Shown here in pieces: positions 22,132 through 31,393 of a stretch of 64,000 bases of DNA. Within the stretch, counting starts at the first letter, position 1, and every line of letters starts with the position of its first letter. The notes under the pieces are model-generated. The model did no database searches and was not told the origin of the DNA. It was given only the letters and a program-made list of their open reading frames with translations. The DNA is taken from the NCBI GenBank assembly GCA_050261515.1, contig JBLNDJ010000052.1:62001-126000 (forward strand), written 5' to 3'. This DNA comes from JBLNDJ01 sp050261515. Lineage in GTDB: Bacteria > Acidobacteriota > Terriglobia > Bryobacterales > Bryobacteraceae. Made by a program: the position numbers and the translations under genes.

Positions 22132-25100
22132 GTGGGAAAAGGGTGGACGGCTCGTCGTACAGGGAGCACTTTATCCTGTTTGATCGCGAGCCTTCTCTTC
22201 ATGGGTCTGGGGGCGCGTTCCGCTTCAGCCCAGGTCCTGTACGGATCCATCGTCGGGACAATCACTGACCAGTCCAGCGCCGTTGTCGTCAAGGCGACCG
22301 TGACGGCTGCGGACAAATCCACCGGCTTGTCGCGCCAGGCTACGACGGACGATGCCGGTTACTTCTCCATTCCGAACCTGCCGGACGGGACCTACGATCT
22401 CACGGTCAACGCCACAGGGTTCAAGCCCGTGACTCAGACCGGAGTCCGGGTGCTTATCAACAGCGTCACACGCTCGGATGTCCGCCTGGAGGTAGGCGCG
22501 GTCAACGAATCCATCACCGTGAGCGCCAGCGCCGCGCTGCTCCAGACGACCAAGTCGGATGTCAACGCGAACCTGGAGGCGAAGGCCATCGGCGACCTGC
22601 CGCTGTCCAACTACCGCAACTTCCAGTCGCTGATCAACCTGGTGCCGGGCGCCACGCCCGCGCAGTTCCAGAACGCCATCACCGACACGCCCGGGCGCTC
22701 GCTGACGACCAACGTCAACGGCCAGGATCGCGGCGCCAACAACACGCGGCTGGACGGCTCGGCCGACATCCTCGTCACCATGCCCCACCACGCGGTGTAC
22801 GTCCCGCCGGTCGAAGCCATCGAGGAAGTGAACATCTCGACCAACGACTTCGACGCCGAGCAGGGCATGACGGGCGGCGCGGCGGTGACGGTCACGACCA
22901 AGTCCGGCGCCAACCAGTTCCACGGCAGCGCCTTCGGTTTCAACGCCAACAGCGCGCTGCGGTCGATGCTGTGGGATGAGAACCGGGTCGGCGTCACCGA
23001 CAAGCCCAAGGGCATACGCAATATCGTCGGGGGCACTCTTGGCGGCCCCATCGTGAAGAACAAGCTGTTCTTCTTCGCGGATTGGGAGGGCACCTTCGAG
23101 CGCACGAACCGCGCGAACCTCTACTCGGTGCCGACCGACGACTTCCGCGCAGGCGATTTCAGCCGTATGCTGGGCGGGCGGATTCTGGACGCCTCGGGGA
23201 ACCAGATCCTGGTGCCGACCACGGAAGGCACGATGGTCCCGCTGCAGGAAGGGATGGTGTTCGACCCCTTCACGGGCAACCTGGACGGCACCGGCCGCTC
23301 GGTGTTCTCCACCAATGGCCGGCTCAACGTGATTCCGGCGGGGCGGCTGAACGGCCCCACGACGAAGCTGCTCGACCTGGTCCCGCATCCGAACCAGGAA
23401 GGCGACCTGAGCAACTACTTCAACTCAGGCACCCAGAGGCTGAACCGCAACAACATCGACGCCAAGGTCAACTGGAACAGAAGCGATAAACACAGCCTGT
23501 TCTTCAAGTACAGCAACATGAACGCGCTGGTCCACGGCGACATGGGGCTGGGCCAGGCCGGAGGCGACTGCCTGTGCGACGGCGGCATCGGGGACGGCCA
23601 CACGCTGGTCCAGATCGCCGGCATCGGGCAGACTTACACGATCTCGCCGAACTTCCTGATCGACGGAAACATCGGCTGGACCCGGTTCGGCCAGAACGTG
23701 AAGCCGCCCGACCTGGGGACCAACTTCGGACTCGAAGTGCTCGGCATTCCGGGAACCAACGGCCCGGACGAGCGCGAAAGCGGGATGCCGAATTTCAACA
23801 TCTCCGACTACTCGGGCCTCGGCAACACGGAAAGCTGGAACCCGGCGTTCCGGAACGACCAGTCGTTCACGTTCAACATCAACGCCAGCATGACGAAGGG
23901 AACGCACGAGCTGCGGTTCGGCTTCGACCTGCTGCACCACCTGATGAATCACTGGCAGCCGGAGCTCGGCGCGGGTCCGCGCGGCGCCTTCAATTTCGAT
24001 TCCGGCGTGACGGCGTTGAACCCTTCGGCGCTCGAAGAGACCGTGGGATTCCAGAACGGCACTCCGTCGTTCGAAAACGGCTGGAACGGGCTGGCGGGCT
24101 TCCTGCTCGGCGTGCCCACGTGGGCGGGCAAGAGCAGCCAGTACATCAAGATGACCAGCATGGAGAACCAGTTCGGCCTCTACTTCCGCGACCGCTGGCG
24201 CGCCACCTCGAAGTTGACCCTGAACCTGGGGTTGCGGTGGGAGCTGTACCCCAACCGCTGGCGCGCGGCCGGAATGGGCATCGAATCCTACGATCCCGAG
24301 ACGAACGAAATGCTGATCGGCGGGCGCGGCGGCATCCCGCGGGACAACGGGCTGGGCTACAGCAAGAAGCTGTTCGCGCCGCGTGTCGGCTTCGCGTATC
24401 AGCTTGCCAACTCCACGGTGATCCGCAGCGGGTACGGCATTACCTACCACTCGCACCCGTGGGGCGCGCAGGCGCTGCGCGGCTGGTTCCCGCTGACGCT
24501 GATCGCCACCTTCGAAGGCATCAACGGCTACCAGCCCGTCTACACCGACCCCAACTACGAGGCGGCGGGCGTTCCGCACGAGCCGCTGGGCCCGAACATG
24601 GGGATCATCCCGATCTGCTGCCCGGATCTCAGCCAGGGCCGCGTTCCGCTGCCGCTGTCGGATGAAACCGGATACCCGGCCGCGAACAAGCAGTTGCGGC
24701 GGGGTTACATCCAGAGCTGGAACTTCATCCTGGAGCACAAGCTGCCGGGCGATTTCGTGACGACGGTGGGATACGTCGGGACGGCGTCGATCGCCGGCTT
24801 CTCGTTCCTGGACATCAACGCTTCGCAGATTCCGGGTTCGGGCGACGAGGGACGGCCGCTGTTCCAGAAGTTCGGCCGCACGGCGACCACGCGCCTGTTC
24901 GACGGGCGGTCGCAGAGCAACTACCACTCGTTGCAGGCAACCATCAACCGGCAACTCGCCAACGGGCTGTTCGTCAAAGGCGCCTACACCTACTCGCGCG
25001 CCATCAACGACGCGGATTACTCCGACTGGACGGAGTACATGTGGAACGCGAACATCGTGTTCGACCGCAACCGCGCGCAGGCGGGGTACAACATCCCGCA

Positions 25101-25647
25101 CATCTTCCAGATCGCCTACGTTTACGACCTGCCGTTCGGCAAGGGCAAGAAGTGGGCGACCACCGGCGCGGCGGGCGCGATCCTGGGCGACTGGCAGATC
25201 AACGGGATCTTCGGCGCTTATAAGGGACGCCCGTTCTCGGTCTGGGCTTCCGACGCTTCGCTGAACATGCCCGGCAACGCCCAGACGGCCGACCAGGTCA
25301 AGGACAAGGTGGCGTATTTGGGGTTCGTGGGCGACGACGGAACCTTCTTCGACACCAGCGCTTTTGCCCGCGTGACCGCGGTACGGTTCGGCAACACCGG
25401 CCGCAACATCCTGCGCGGCCCCGGCGTGGTGAATACCGACATGAGCCTGTTCCGTACGTTCAATCTGACGGAGCGGTTCCACCTGCAATTCCGCGCGGAG
25501 GCGTTCAACCTGAGCAACACGCCTCACTTCGCAAACCCGAACAACGACATCAACAGCTCCGAGTTCGGGCTGATTCTGGGTACGCAAGGCGACGATGCAC
25601 TCGGCCGTTCGCGGGAGTTTCGTTTCGGTTTGCGCTTCAGTTTCTAG
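22132..25647 (+). CDS. Oar-like TonB-dependent receptor with carboxypeptidase-regulatory-like domain (second copy)
   Basis: 1171 residues; the GTG start has GGAGGTGA four bases upstream. A signal peptide ends at ARSASA. The regulatory-like domain covers about 40-125 (GTITDQSSAVVVKATVTA to GTYDLTVNATGF), then comes a plug with VNGQDRGANNTRLDG and TVTTKSGANQFHG, and a barrel that ends in FGLRFSF. Domain plan and length match the other two receptors, but loops differ, so the ligand is likely different. It begins 142 bp after the split tRNA gene and is followed within five bases by a TPR lipoprotein gene, which suggests one transcript. Confidence 0.9.
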   Translation: MGKGWTARRTGSTLSCLIASLLFMGLGARSASAQVLYGSIVGTITDQSSAVVVKATVTAADKSTGLSRQATTDDAGYFSIPNLPDGTYDLTVNATGFKPVTQTGVRVLINSVTRSDVRLEVGAVNESITVSASAALLQTTKSDVNANLEAKAIGDLPLSNYRNFQSLINLVPGATPAQFQNAITDTPGRSLTTNVNGQDRGANNTRLDGSADILVTMPHHAVYVPPVEAIEEVNISTNDFDAEQGMTGGAAVTVTTKSGANQFHGSAFGFNANSALRSMLWDENRVGVTDKPKGIRNIVGGTLGGPIVKNKLFFFADWEGTFERTNRANLYSVPTDDFRAGDFSRMLGGRILDASGNQILVPTTEGTMVPLQEGMVFDPFTGNLDGTGRSVFSTNGRLNVIPAGRLNGPTTKLLDLVPHPNQEGDLSNYFNSGTQRLNRNNIDAKVNWNRSDKHSLFFKYSNMNALVHGDMGLGQAGGDCLCDGGIGDGHTLVQIAGIGQTYTISPNFLIDGNIGWTRFGQNVKPPDLGTNFGLEVLGIPGTNGPDERESGMPNFNISDYSGLGNTESWNPAFRNDQSFTFNINASMTKGTHELRFGFDLLHHLMNHWQPELGAGPRGAFNFDSGVTALNPSALEETVGFQNGTPSFENGWNGLAGFLLGVPTWAGKSSQYIKMTSMENQFGLYFRDRWRATSKLTLNLGLRWELYPNRWRAAGMGIESYDPETNEMLIGGRGGIPRDNGLGYSKKLFAPRVGFAYQLANSTVIRSGYGITYHSHPWGAQALRGWFPLTLIATFEGINGYQPVYTDPNYEAAGVPHEPLGPNMGIIPICCPDLSQGRVPLPLSDETGYPAANKQLRRGYIQSWNFILEHKLPGDFVTTVGYVGTASIAGFSFLDINASQIPGSGDEGRPLFQKFGRTATTRLFDGRSQSNYHSLQATINRQLANGLFVKGAYTYSRAINDADYSDWTEYMWNANIVFDRNRAQAGYNIPHIFQIAYVYDLPFGKGKKWATTGAAGAILGDWQINGIFGAYKGRPFSVWASDASLNMPGNAQTADQVKDKVAYLGFVGDDGTFFDTSAFARVTAVRFGNTGRNILRGPGVVNTDMSLFRTFNLTERFHLQFRAEAFNLSNTPHFANPNNDINSSEFGLILGTQGDDALGRSREFRFGLRFSF

Positions 25648-25651
25648 CATT

Positions 25652-27028
25652 GTGTTGAGCAGTCAAACGGGCGCGGGCGCCAATGCCCGCGCCCGCCTCT
25701 TCCTTCTCTGTCTCGTGCTCGCGCTGGCCGGTTGCCGCGCGCGCACGAACCTGCCGCCGCTGCCGGATGTCGCCACCAGGACGTTCGCGCCGGTGATCCG
25801 CTCGGCCATCGACGCGGCGTTCGCCGAAGCCCGCGCGCATCCGAAAGACGCGGGCGCGGTAGGGCGCCTCGGCATGGTGCTCCACGCTCACGGGCAGACG
25901 GCTGCCGCGCGGGTGTGCTACCGCCGCGCGTCGCTGCTCGACTCGAAAAACTTCGATTGGATCTACTATCGCGGTATCGTTTCGGAAGGGCCGGAGGCCG
26001 TGGAAAGCCTGCGCGAGGCGCTGCGCAGGCGCGATTACGTCCCGGCACGGCTGAGGCTCGGCGAGGCGCTGCTGGCGGCCGGCGACAACACGGCCGCGGC
26101 GGAGGTTTACCGCGGGCAGAGCCATCCGGCCGCGCTGTTCGGCTTCGCGCGCGCGACGAACGATCCGGCTTACTACGAGCGCGCCATCGCTGCTTTTCCG
26201 CAGTACGGCGGCGCGATCTTCGCGCTTGCGCAGCACTACCAGCGCAGCGGGCGCGCGGCGGATGCGCGGCGGCTGATGGCCGATTACGCCCGGTACAAAA
26301 TGGTCGCGCCGCCGGTGGACGATCCCCTGCTTCGCGCCGTGAACGCGCTCGACAAAGGGCCCGACAAGCTGATCGCGCAAGCGAAGTACCTCGCGGCGGA
26401 GGGCCGGTTCGGCCCCGCAATCGAGCTCGAGCTGAAGGCTCTCGAACTCGACCCCCGGCTCGTGCAGGCGCACGTCAACCTGATCACGCTGTACGGACGG
26501 CTCGACAATGCCAAGGAGGCCGAGAGCCACTACCGGCAGGCGCTCGCGCTCAACGCGAATGCCTACGAGGCGTATTACAATTTCGGAGTTTTGTGCTACC
26601 GTACGGGGCGGCGCGCCGAGGCGCAGGCGGCCTTTGCCAAGACCCTCTCGATCAACCCCGGCTATGCGGACGCGCACAACAACCTGGGCGCGCTGCTTCA
26701 GGAGCAGGGCCGGCTCCAAGAAGCCGCCGCGCATTTTCGCAAGGCGGTCGATTTGCAGCCCGGCCTCCGGCTGGCGCGGTTCCACCTGGGGCGCATCTAC
26801 GCCAACCAGCGGCGCTACCGCGAGGCGATCGAGCAGTTCGAGCAGGCCGCGGCGGTGGACGACGAGGCCACGCCGCGGTACCTGTACGCGCTCGGCGCGA
26901 CGCGCGCGCGGGCCGGAGATAAATCGGGGGCCGCCGCCACGCTCGCCGAAGCGCGCCGGAAGGCGCTGGCCTGGGGGCAGACGGAGTTGGCCCGGTCGAT
27001 CGGCAGCGATCTGGACAGGCTCCGATGA
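25652..27028 (+). CDS. TPR-repeat lipoprotein
   Basis: 458 residues from the GTG at 25652, four bases after the receptor stop; a start further upstream would overlap the receptor. A lipoprotein signal ends in LALAGC. At least six TPR-like helical pairs fill residues 60-440, clearest in the run AKEAESHYRQALALNANAYE, AEAQAAFAKTLSINPGYADA and QEAAAHFRKAVDLQPG. TPR proteins are scaffolds for protein contacts. Its stop overlaps the start of the next gene (ATGA), so receptor, TPR protein and CRTAC1 protein are probably made together. It is likely anchored in a membrane facing the periplasm. Confidence 0.85.
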   Translation: MLSSQTGAGANARARLFLLCLVLALAGCRARTNLPPLPDVATRTFAPVIRSAIDAAFAEARAHPKDAGAVGRLGMVLHAHGQTAAARVCYRRASLLDSKNFDWIYYRGIVSEGPEAVESLREALRRRDYVPARLRLGEALLAAGDNTAAAEVYRGQSHPAALFGFARATNDPAYYERAIAAFPQYGGAIFALAQHYQRSGRAADARRLMADYARYKMVAPPVDDPLLRAVNALDKGPDKLIAQAKYLAAEGRFGPAIELELKALELDPRLVQAHVNLITLYGRLDNAKEAESHYRQALALNANAYEAYYNFGVLCYRTGRRAEAQAAFAKTLSINPGYADAHNNLGALLQEQGRLQEAAAHFRKAVDLQPGLRLARFHLGRIYANQRRYREAIEQFEQAAAVDDEATPRYLYALGATRARAGDKSGAAATLAEARRKALAWGQTELARSIGSDLDRLR

Positions 27029-28677
27029 GCGCGCGCAAGGCGCTCGCCGCGGCCTCGCTCCTGTTGCTTGCCGGGTGCCGCGGCGGCAAGGACGAAGGGT
27101 CCCCCGCCCCCGCGGAAATTTTTTCCGAGCACAACGCGGGCATCGACTTCGTCCACGTCAACGGCGCCACCGGCAAGTTCTACATGCACGAGATCATGGG
27201 CTCCGGCGTCGCCGTTCTCGATTACGACAACGACGGCGATCTCGACGTGTTTTTCGTCCAGAGCGTCGGGCCGAGCAAGCTGTATCGCAACGAGCTTGTG
27301 CCGTCGGGGACGCTGAGGTTCACCGACGTCACCGCGGGATCGGGCATCGTCTTCCGCGGTTACGGCATGGGCGCCGCCGTGGGCGACTACAATAACGACG
27401 GCTTCCCCGACCTGCTCGTCACCGGCTACGACAGCCGCGCGCTCTACCGCAACAACGGCAACGGCACGTTCACGTCCGTCGATTTCCCGCAGCGCGCGGG
27501 CGTGTGGTCCACCAGCGCCTCGTTCTTCGATTACGACCGCGACGGCCGGCTCGACATCGTTATCGCCAGCTACGTCAACTATTCGCTCGCGGCGAACAAG
27601 GACTGCCACGCCGCCACGGGCGAACCCGACTATTGCACCCCGCGCGCCTACGAACCCGTCTCGGCGCGCCTGTACCACAACGACGGCGGCGACCGGTTCA
27701 CCGATGTCACTTCGCGGGCAGGTATCGACCGCGCGCTCGGACCCGGCCTCGGCGTCGCGGCCGTCGATCTGAACCTCGACGGCTGGCCCGATCTGTTCGT
27801 CACCAACGACACCGTGCAGAATCACGCCTGGATCAACCAGCGCAACGGGACGTTCAAGGAACTCGGCCTCGAATGCGGCGTCGCCCTCAGCGAGGACGGC
27901 CTGCCCAAGGCCGGCATGGGGATCGCGGTGGGCGATGCCGACGGCGACGGACAGGAGGACATGTTCGTCGGCAATTTGATGCGCGAGGGCGCGACGCTGT
28001 ATCACAAGGAAGGCGTGTCGCCGCAAGGCGTCCCCATCTTCCGGGACATCACGCGGCAGAGCGGCCTTTACGCGATCACGCTCCCCTACACCAGCTTCGG
28101 CACCGACTGGTTCGATTACGACAACGACGGCCGGCCGGACCTTTTCATTGCCAACGGCGCGGTGGTGCTGCGGGAGGAACAGCGCGGGCATCCGGAGCCG
28201 TACAAGGAGAAAAAGCTGCTGGTCCACAACCGCGGCGACGGCAGGTTCGAGGACGTGAGCGCCTCGGCCGGCCCCGTCTTCCAGTTGCTCGAGATGTCGC
28301 GCGGTGCGGCGTTCGGGGACATCGACAACGACGGCGACATCGATATCGTGCTCACAAACAACAACGGCCCGGCCCGGCTGCTGCTCAACAACACGCCGCG
28401 CAAGAACGCGTGGCTCGAGCTTCGTCTCACGGGCAATGCCACCGGCGCCATGGTCAGACTGGAGCGCGACGGCCTGCCACCGCTCGTGCGCCGCGTCCAC
28501 ACGGACTCGAGCTACTGCTCGGCCCGCGACCCGCGCGTGCATTTCGGACTGGGCGACCGCCCCCAGGTCCGGGCGATTGAGGTCCTCTGGCCCGACGGCC
28601 TGGCCGAGCGCTGGACCCCGCCGGGCGTGAACCGCATCCTCACCGTGGCTCGCGGACAGGGCACGCCGGTCCGTTAA
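27025..28677 (+). CDS. CRTAC1-family lipoprotein (VCBS/FG-GAP repeats with ASPIC/UnbV domain)
   Basis: 550 residues with a lipoprotein signal ending in LLAGC. Repeated calcium-binding turns of the type DYDNDGDLD, DYNNDGFPD, DYDRDGRLD, DLNLDGWPD, DADGDGQED and DYDNDGRPD mark a seven-bladed FG-GAP/VCBS propeller over about 60-440. The last 100 residues hold the ASPIC/UnbV domain (LELRLTGN, VHFGLGDRPQVRAIEVLWPDG). The protein is exported and probably binds glycan or protein partners. Family members often sit beside TPR and TonB receptor genes in Acidobacteriota, as here. Confidence 0.88.
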   Translation: MSARKALAAASLLLLAGCRGGKDEGSPAPAEIFSEHNAGIDFVHVNGATGKFYMHEIMGSGVAVLDYDNDGDLDVFFVQSVGPSKLYRNELVPSGTLRFTDVTAGSGIVFRGYGMGAAVGDYNNDGFPDLLVTGYDSRALYRNNGNGTFTSVDFPQRAGVWSTSASFFDYDRDGRLDIVIASYVNYSLAANKDCHAATGEPDYCTPRAYEPVSARLYHNDGGDRFTDVTSRAGIDRALGPGLGVAAVDLNLDGWPDLFVTNDTVQNHAWINQRNGTFKELGLECGVALSEDGLPKAGMGIAVGDADGDGQEDMFVGNLMREGATLYHKEGVSPQGVPIFRDITRQSGLYAITLPYTSFGTDWFDYDNDGRPDLFIANGAVVLREEQRGHPEPYKEKKLLVHNRGDGRFEDVSASAGPVFQLLEMSRGAAFGDIDNDGDIDIVLTNNNGPARLLLNNTPRKNAWLELRLTGNATGAMVRLERDGLPPLVRRVHTDSSYCSARDPRVHFGLGDRPQVRAIEVLWPDGLAERWTPPGVNRILTVARGQGTPVR

Positions 28678-28762
28678 CGCGCGACCCTGCGGCGCAAACT
28701 TGAAGTGCCGGCCGGCGGCGGCACGTCCGACCGCGTGCGCGGCTTGCGGTAAAATTCCCACA

Positions 28763-29761
28763 ATGCTTCACCGTTTGCTGCTGGTTGCGATCGGCTGCAC
28801 GCTTGCCGCCGCCGGCCAGCCAAAGAAGATCCTCCTCACGATCGACGATCCAAGCCTGCTTCAGCAGTTTCAGCGCGTGACGCCCCTGGCGCGCATCGTT
28901 CCCGTCACTCGAGCGACGCTCATAACGGAGATCGCGGATGCCGACGCGGTCATCGGAAGCGTAAGCCCGGCAGCGGTGCGCGCCGCCAGGCGGCTCAAAT
29001 GGGTCCAGGCGCTGAGCGCGGGCGTGGAGCACCTGCTCTTCCCCGATCTGCGCGACAGCGCCATCGTGCTCACCAACAACAAGATCGTCCAGGGTCCCGA
29101 GATTGCGGATCACGCGATGGCCCTGCTGCTGACATTATCGCGGCGGCTGAACCTTCTCGCCGCGAAACAGGCACAGGGAGAGTGGGACCGGTCCGACTAC
29201 ACCGGCATCGAGCTGAACGGCAAAACCGCCGTGATCGTCGGCGTGGGCGGCATTGGAACGCAGATCGCCGTGCGCGCGAGCGCGTTCGGAATGCGCGTGA
29301 TCGGCGTCGATCCCGAGGACCGCCCCTACCTGCCCTCCATCGCAAGAATGGTCAAACCGGACCAGCTCGATACCGTGTTGCCCGAGGCCGACGTTGTCTT
29401 TATCGCCGCGCCCCACACGCCGCAAAGCCGCAAGATGATCGGAACGCGGCAGTTCGAGCTGATGAAGCCGCACTCCTACTTCATCGCCGTCAGCCGCGGC
29501 GCGCTGTACGATATGGACGGGCTCGTCCACGCGCTCGACGGCAAGCGGCTGGACGGCGCGGGCGTGGACGTCACCGATCCCGAGCCGCTCCCGAAGGGCC
29601 ACCCGCTGTGGAAGTTCGAAAACGCGATCGTGACGCCGCACATCGCCGGCCAGTCCGACCAGGTGGGCGCCAGGCTCGCCGCCACGGTCGAGGAAAACAT
29701 CCGCCGCTTCGTCGAAGGCAAGCCGCTCATCAACGTGGTGGACAAACAGAAAGGCTACTGA
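28763..29761 (+). CDS. D-2-hydroxyacid dehydrogenase with signal-peptide-like N-terminus
   Basis: 332 residues from the ATG at 28763. The NAD-binding motif GVGGIG is at 160-165, followed by VDPEDRP. The catalytic triad is Arg245 (SRGALYD), Glu274 (DPEPLP) and His293 (TPHIAG). The family reduces 2-keto acids to D-2-hydroxy acids, or the reverse. The first 18 residues (MLHRLLLVAIGCTLAAAG) look like a signal peptide, which would place an NAD enzyme in the periplasm; a later start is not obvious because the family strand KKILLT follows immediately. It lies between two CRTAC1 genes. Confidence 0.88.
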   Translation: MLHRLLLVAIGCTLAAAGQPKKILLTIDDPSLLQQFQRVTPLARIVPVTRATLITEIADADAVIGSVSPAAVRAARRLKWVQALSAGVEHLLFPDLRDSAIVLTNNKIVQGPEIADHAMALLLTLSRRLNLLAAKQAQGEWDRSDYTGIELNGKTAVIVGVGGIGTQIAVRASAFGMRVIGVDPEDRPYLPSIARMVKPDQLDTVLPEADVVFIAAPHTPQSRKMIGTRQFELMKPHSYFIAVSRGALYDMDGLVHALDGKRLDGAGVDVTDPEPLPKGHPLWKFENAIVTPHIAGQSDQVGARLAATVEENIRRFVEGKPLINVVDKQKGY

Positions 29762-29771
29762 GGTCCCTGGT

Positions 29772-31388
29772 TTGAATTCCCCGGTTGTGATCCTGTTCGC
29801 GCTCGCGGCGGCGCCAATTCACTTCTCGTTCCGCCCGGTTCCCTTTACGCTCGAGAACTCGGAATCGCCGCGGCGGCACGCGCCCGAGACTATGGCGGGC
29901 GGCGTCGCGGTGTTCGACTACGACCGCGACGGGCGCCCCGACATCTTCTTCACCAACGGCGCCGACATACGCACGCTGAAGAAGGACTCACCCAAGTATT
30001 GGAACCGCCTGTTCCACAACGAAGGCGGCGGAGCCTTTAAGGATGTGACCGAGCGGGCCGGCCTCGCGGGCGCCGGGTTCGATACGGGCGTGGCCGTGGG
30101 CGACTACGACAACGACGGCTATCCGGACCTGTTCGTCGCCGGCGTCTACCGCAGCACGCTCTACCACAACAACGGCGACGGCACGTTCACCGACGTCACC
30201 GCGCAGGCCGGGCTCGGCGCGCCCGACAAACAGTACGGCCCGCTGTGGGCCATCGGCGCGGCCTGGGTCGATGTGAACAACGACGGCCTGCTCGACCTGT
30301 TCGTGGCGAACTACCTGAGCTGGGATCCCGCCAAAGAGCCTGTCTGCGGCTACGAGAACAAGCCCGACTACTGCCATCCGCGCTTCTACAAGGAACTGCC
30401 GAACCAGCTCTTCCTGAACCGGGGTGGGGGGAAGTTTACGGACATTTCGGAGTCCGCGGGCATACGCAAGCTGGCGGGCAAAGGCATGGGCGTCGGCGTC
30501 GCGGACTACGACGGGGACGGCCTCGCCGACATCTTCGTCGCCAACGACAAGCTCTTCAACTTCCTGTTCCATAACCTTGGCGGTAACCGGTTCGAGGAAG
30601 TCGCCTTCGAAGCCGGCGTAGCGCTGCCCGAGCACGGGAACCTCATCTCGGGCATGGGGGTCGATTTCAACGACCTCGACGACGACGGCCTGCCGGACCT
30701 GGTCCTGGTGGCGCTCGACCGCGAGACGTTTCCGCTCTACCGCAACCTCGGCAAGGGGAAATTTCGCGAGGTCACCTTCGAGAGCGGCATGACGGCGCTG
30801 AGCCGTCCGATGGCGGGTTACAGCCCCGGCATCGCCGATTTCGACAACGACGGCCGGAAGGACATCTTCGTCACCCGCGGGCACGTGCAGTCGGTGGCGA
30901 TGGCGGGGCTGTTCGTCATCGACCAGCCGAACACGGTCTTCCGGAACCTGGGCGGTTGGAAGTTCGCGGCGCTGACGGAAGAGGCGGGGCTCGCCGCGCA
31001 GCCGCCCCGCCGCCATCGCGGATCGGCCTTCGCGGATTTCGACGGCGACGGCAAGCTGGACGTGGTGGTCACGGCTCTGGGAGCCCCCGGCGAGATCTGG
31101 ATGAACGATAGCCCCGGGACGAGCCACTGGCTCGATATTGCGCTCGAAGGCACGAAGAGCAACCGCGACGGCATCGGCGCGACGGTGAAAGTGGTGACAA
31201 AGGCGGGCGCCCAATACAGCCACATGAGCACGAGCATGGGCTATGCGTCATCGGCTGCCGGCCCCGTCCACTTCGGCCTCGGCGCTGAGAAAACGGCGGA
31301 GCTGGTGGAAATCCGCTGGCCCTCGGGAACCGTCCAGCGCCTTAAGGACGTGGCCGCGGACCGCGTCCTGAAGGTGAAGGAGCAGTAG
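29772..31388 (+). CDS. CRTAC1-family exported protein (second copy)
   Basis: 538 residues with a TTG start ten bases after the dehydrogenase stop. The N-terminus is a short hydrophobic signal (VVILFALAAAP) without a lipobox. FG-GAP turns recur (DYDRDGRPD, DYDNDGYPD, DVNNDGLLD, DYDGDGLAD, DLDDDGLPD, DFDNDGRKD, DFDGDGKLD), and an ASPIC/UnbV domain ends the protein (HWLDIALEGTKSNRDGIGA, VHFGLGAEKTAELVEIRWPSG). It is about as similar in design to the gene at 27025 as expected for paralogues. One released and one lipid-anchored copy in the same cluster suggests partner proteins. Confidence 0.87.
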   Translation: MNSPVVILFALAAAPIHFSFRPVPFTLENSESPRRHAPETMAGGVAVFDYDRDGRPDIFFTNGADIRTLKKDSPKYWNRLFHNEGGGAFKDVTERAGLAGAGFDTGVAVGDYDNDGYPDLFVAGVYRSTLYHNNGDGTFTDVTAQAGLGAPDKQYGPLWAIGAAWVDVNNDGLLDLFVANYLSWDPAKEPVCGYENKPDYCHPRFYKELPNQLFLNRGGGKFTDISESAGIRKLAGKGMGVGVADYDGDGLADIFVANDKLFNFLFHNLGGNRFEEVAFEAGVALPEHGNLISGMGVDFNDLDDDGLPDLVLVALDRETFPLYRNLGKGKFREVTFESGMTALSRPMAGYSPGIADFDNDGRKDIFVTRGHVQSVAMAGLFVIDQPNTVFRNLGGWKFAALTEEAGLAAQPPRRHRGSAFADFDGDGKLDVVVTALGAPGEIWMNDSPGTSHWLDIALEGTKSNRDGIGATVKVVTKAGAQYSHMSTSMGYASSAAGPVHFGLGAEKTAELVEIRWPSGTVQRLKDVAADRVLKVKEQ

Positions 31389-31393
31389 GCCTT

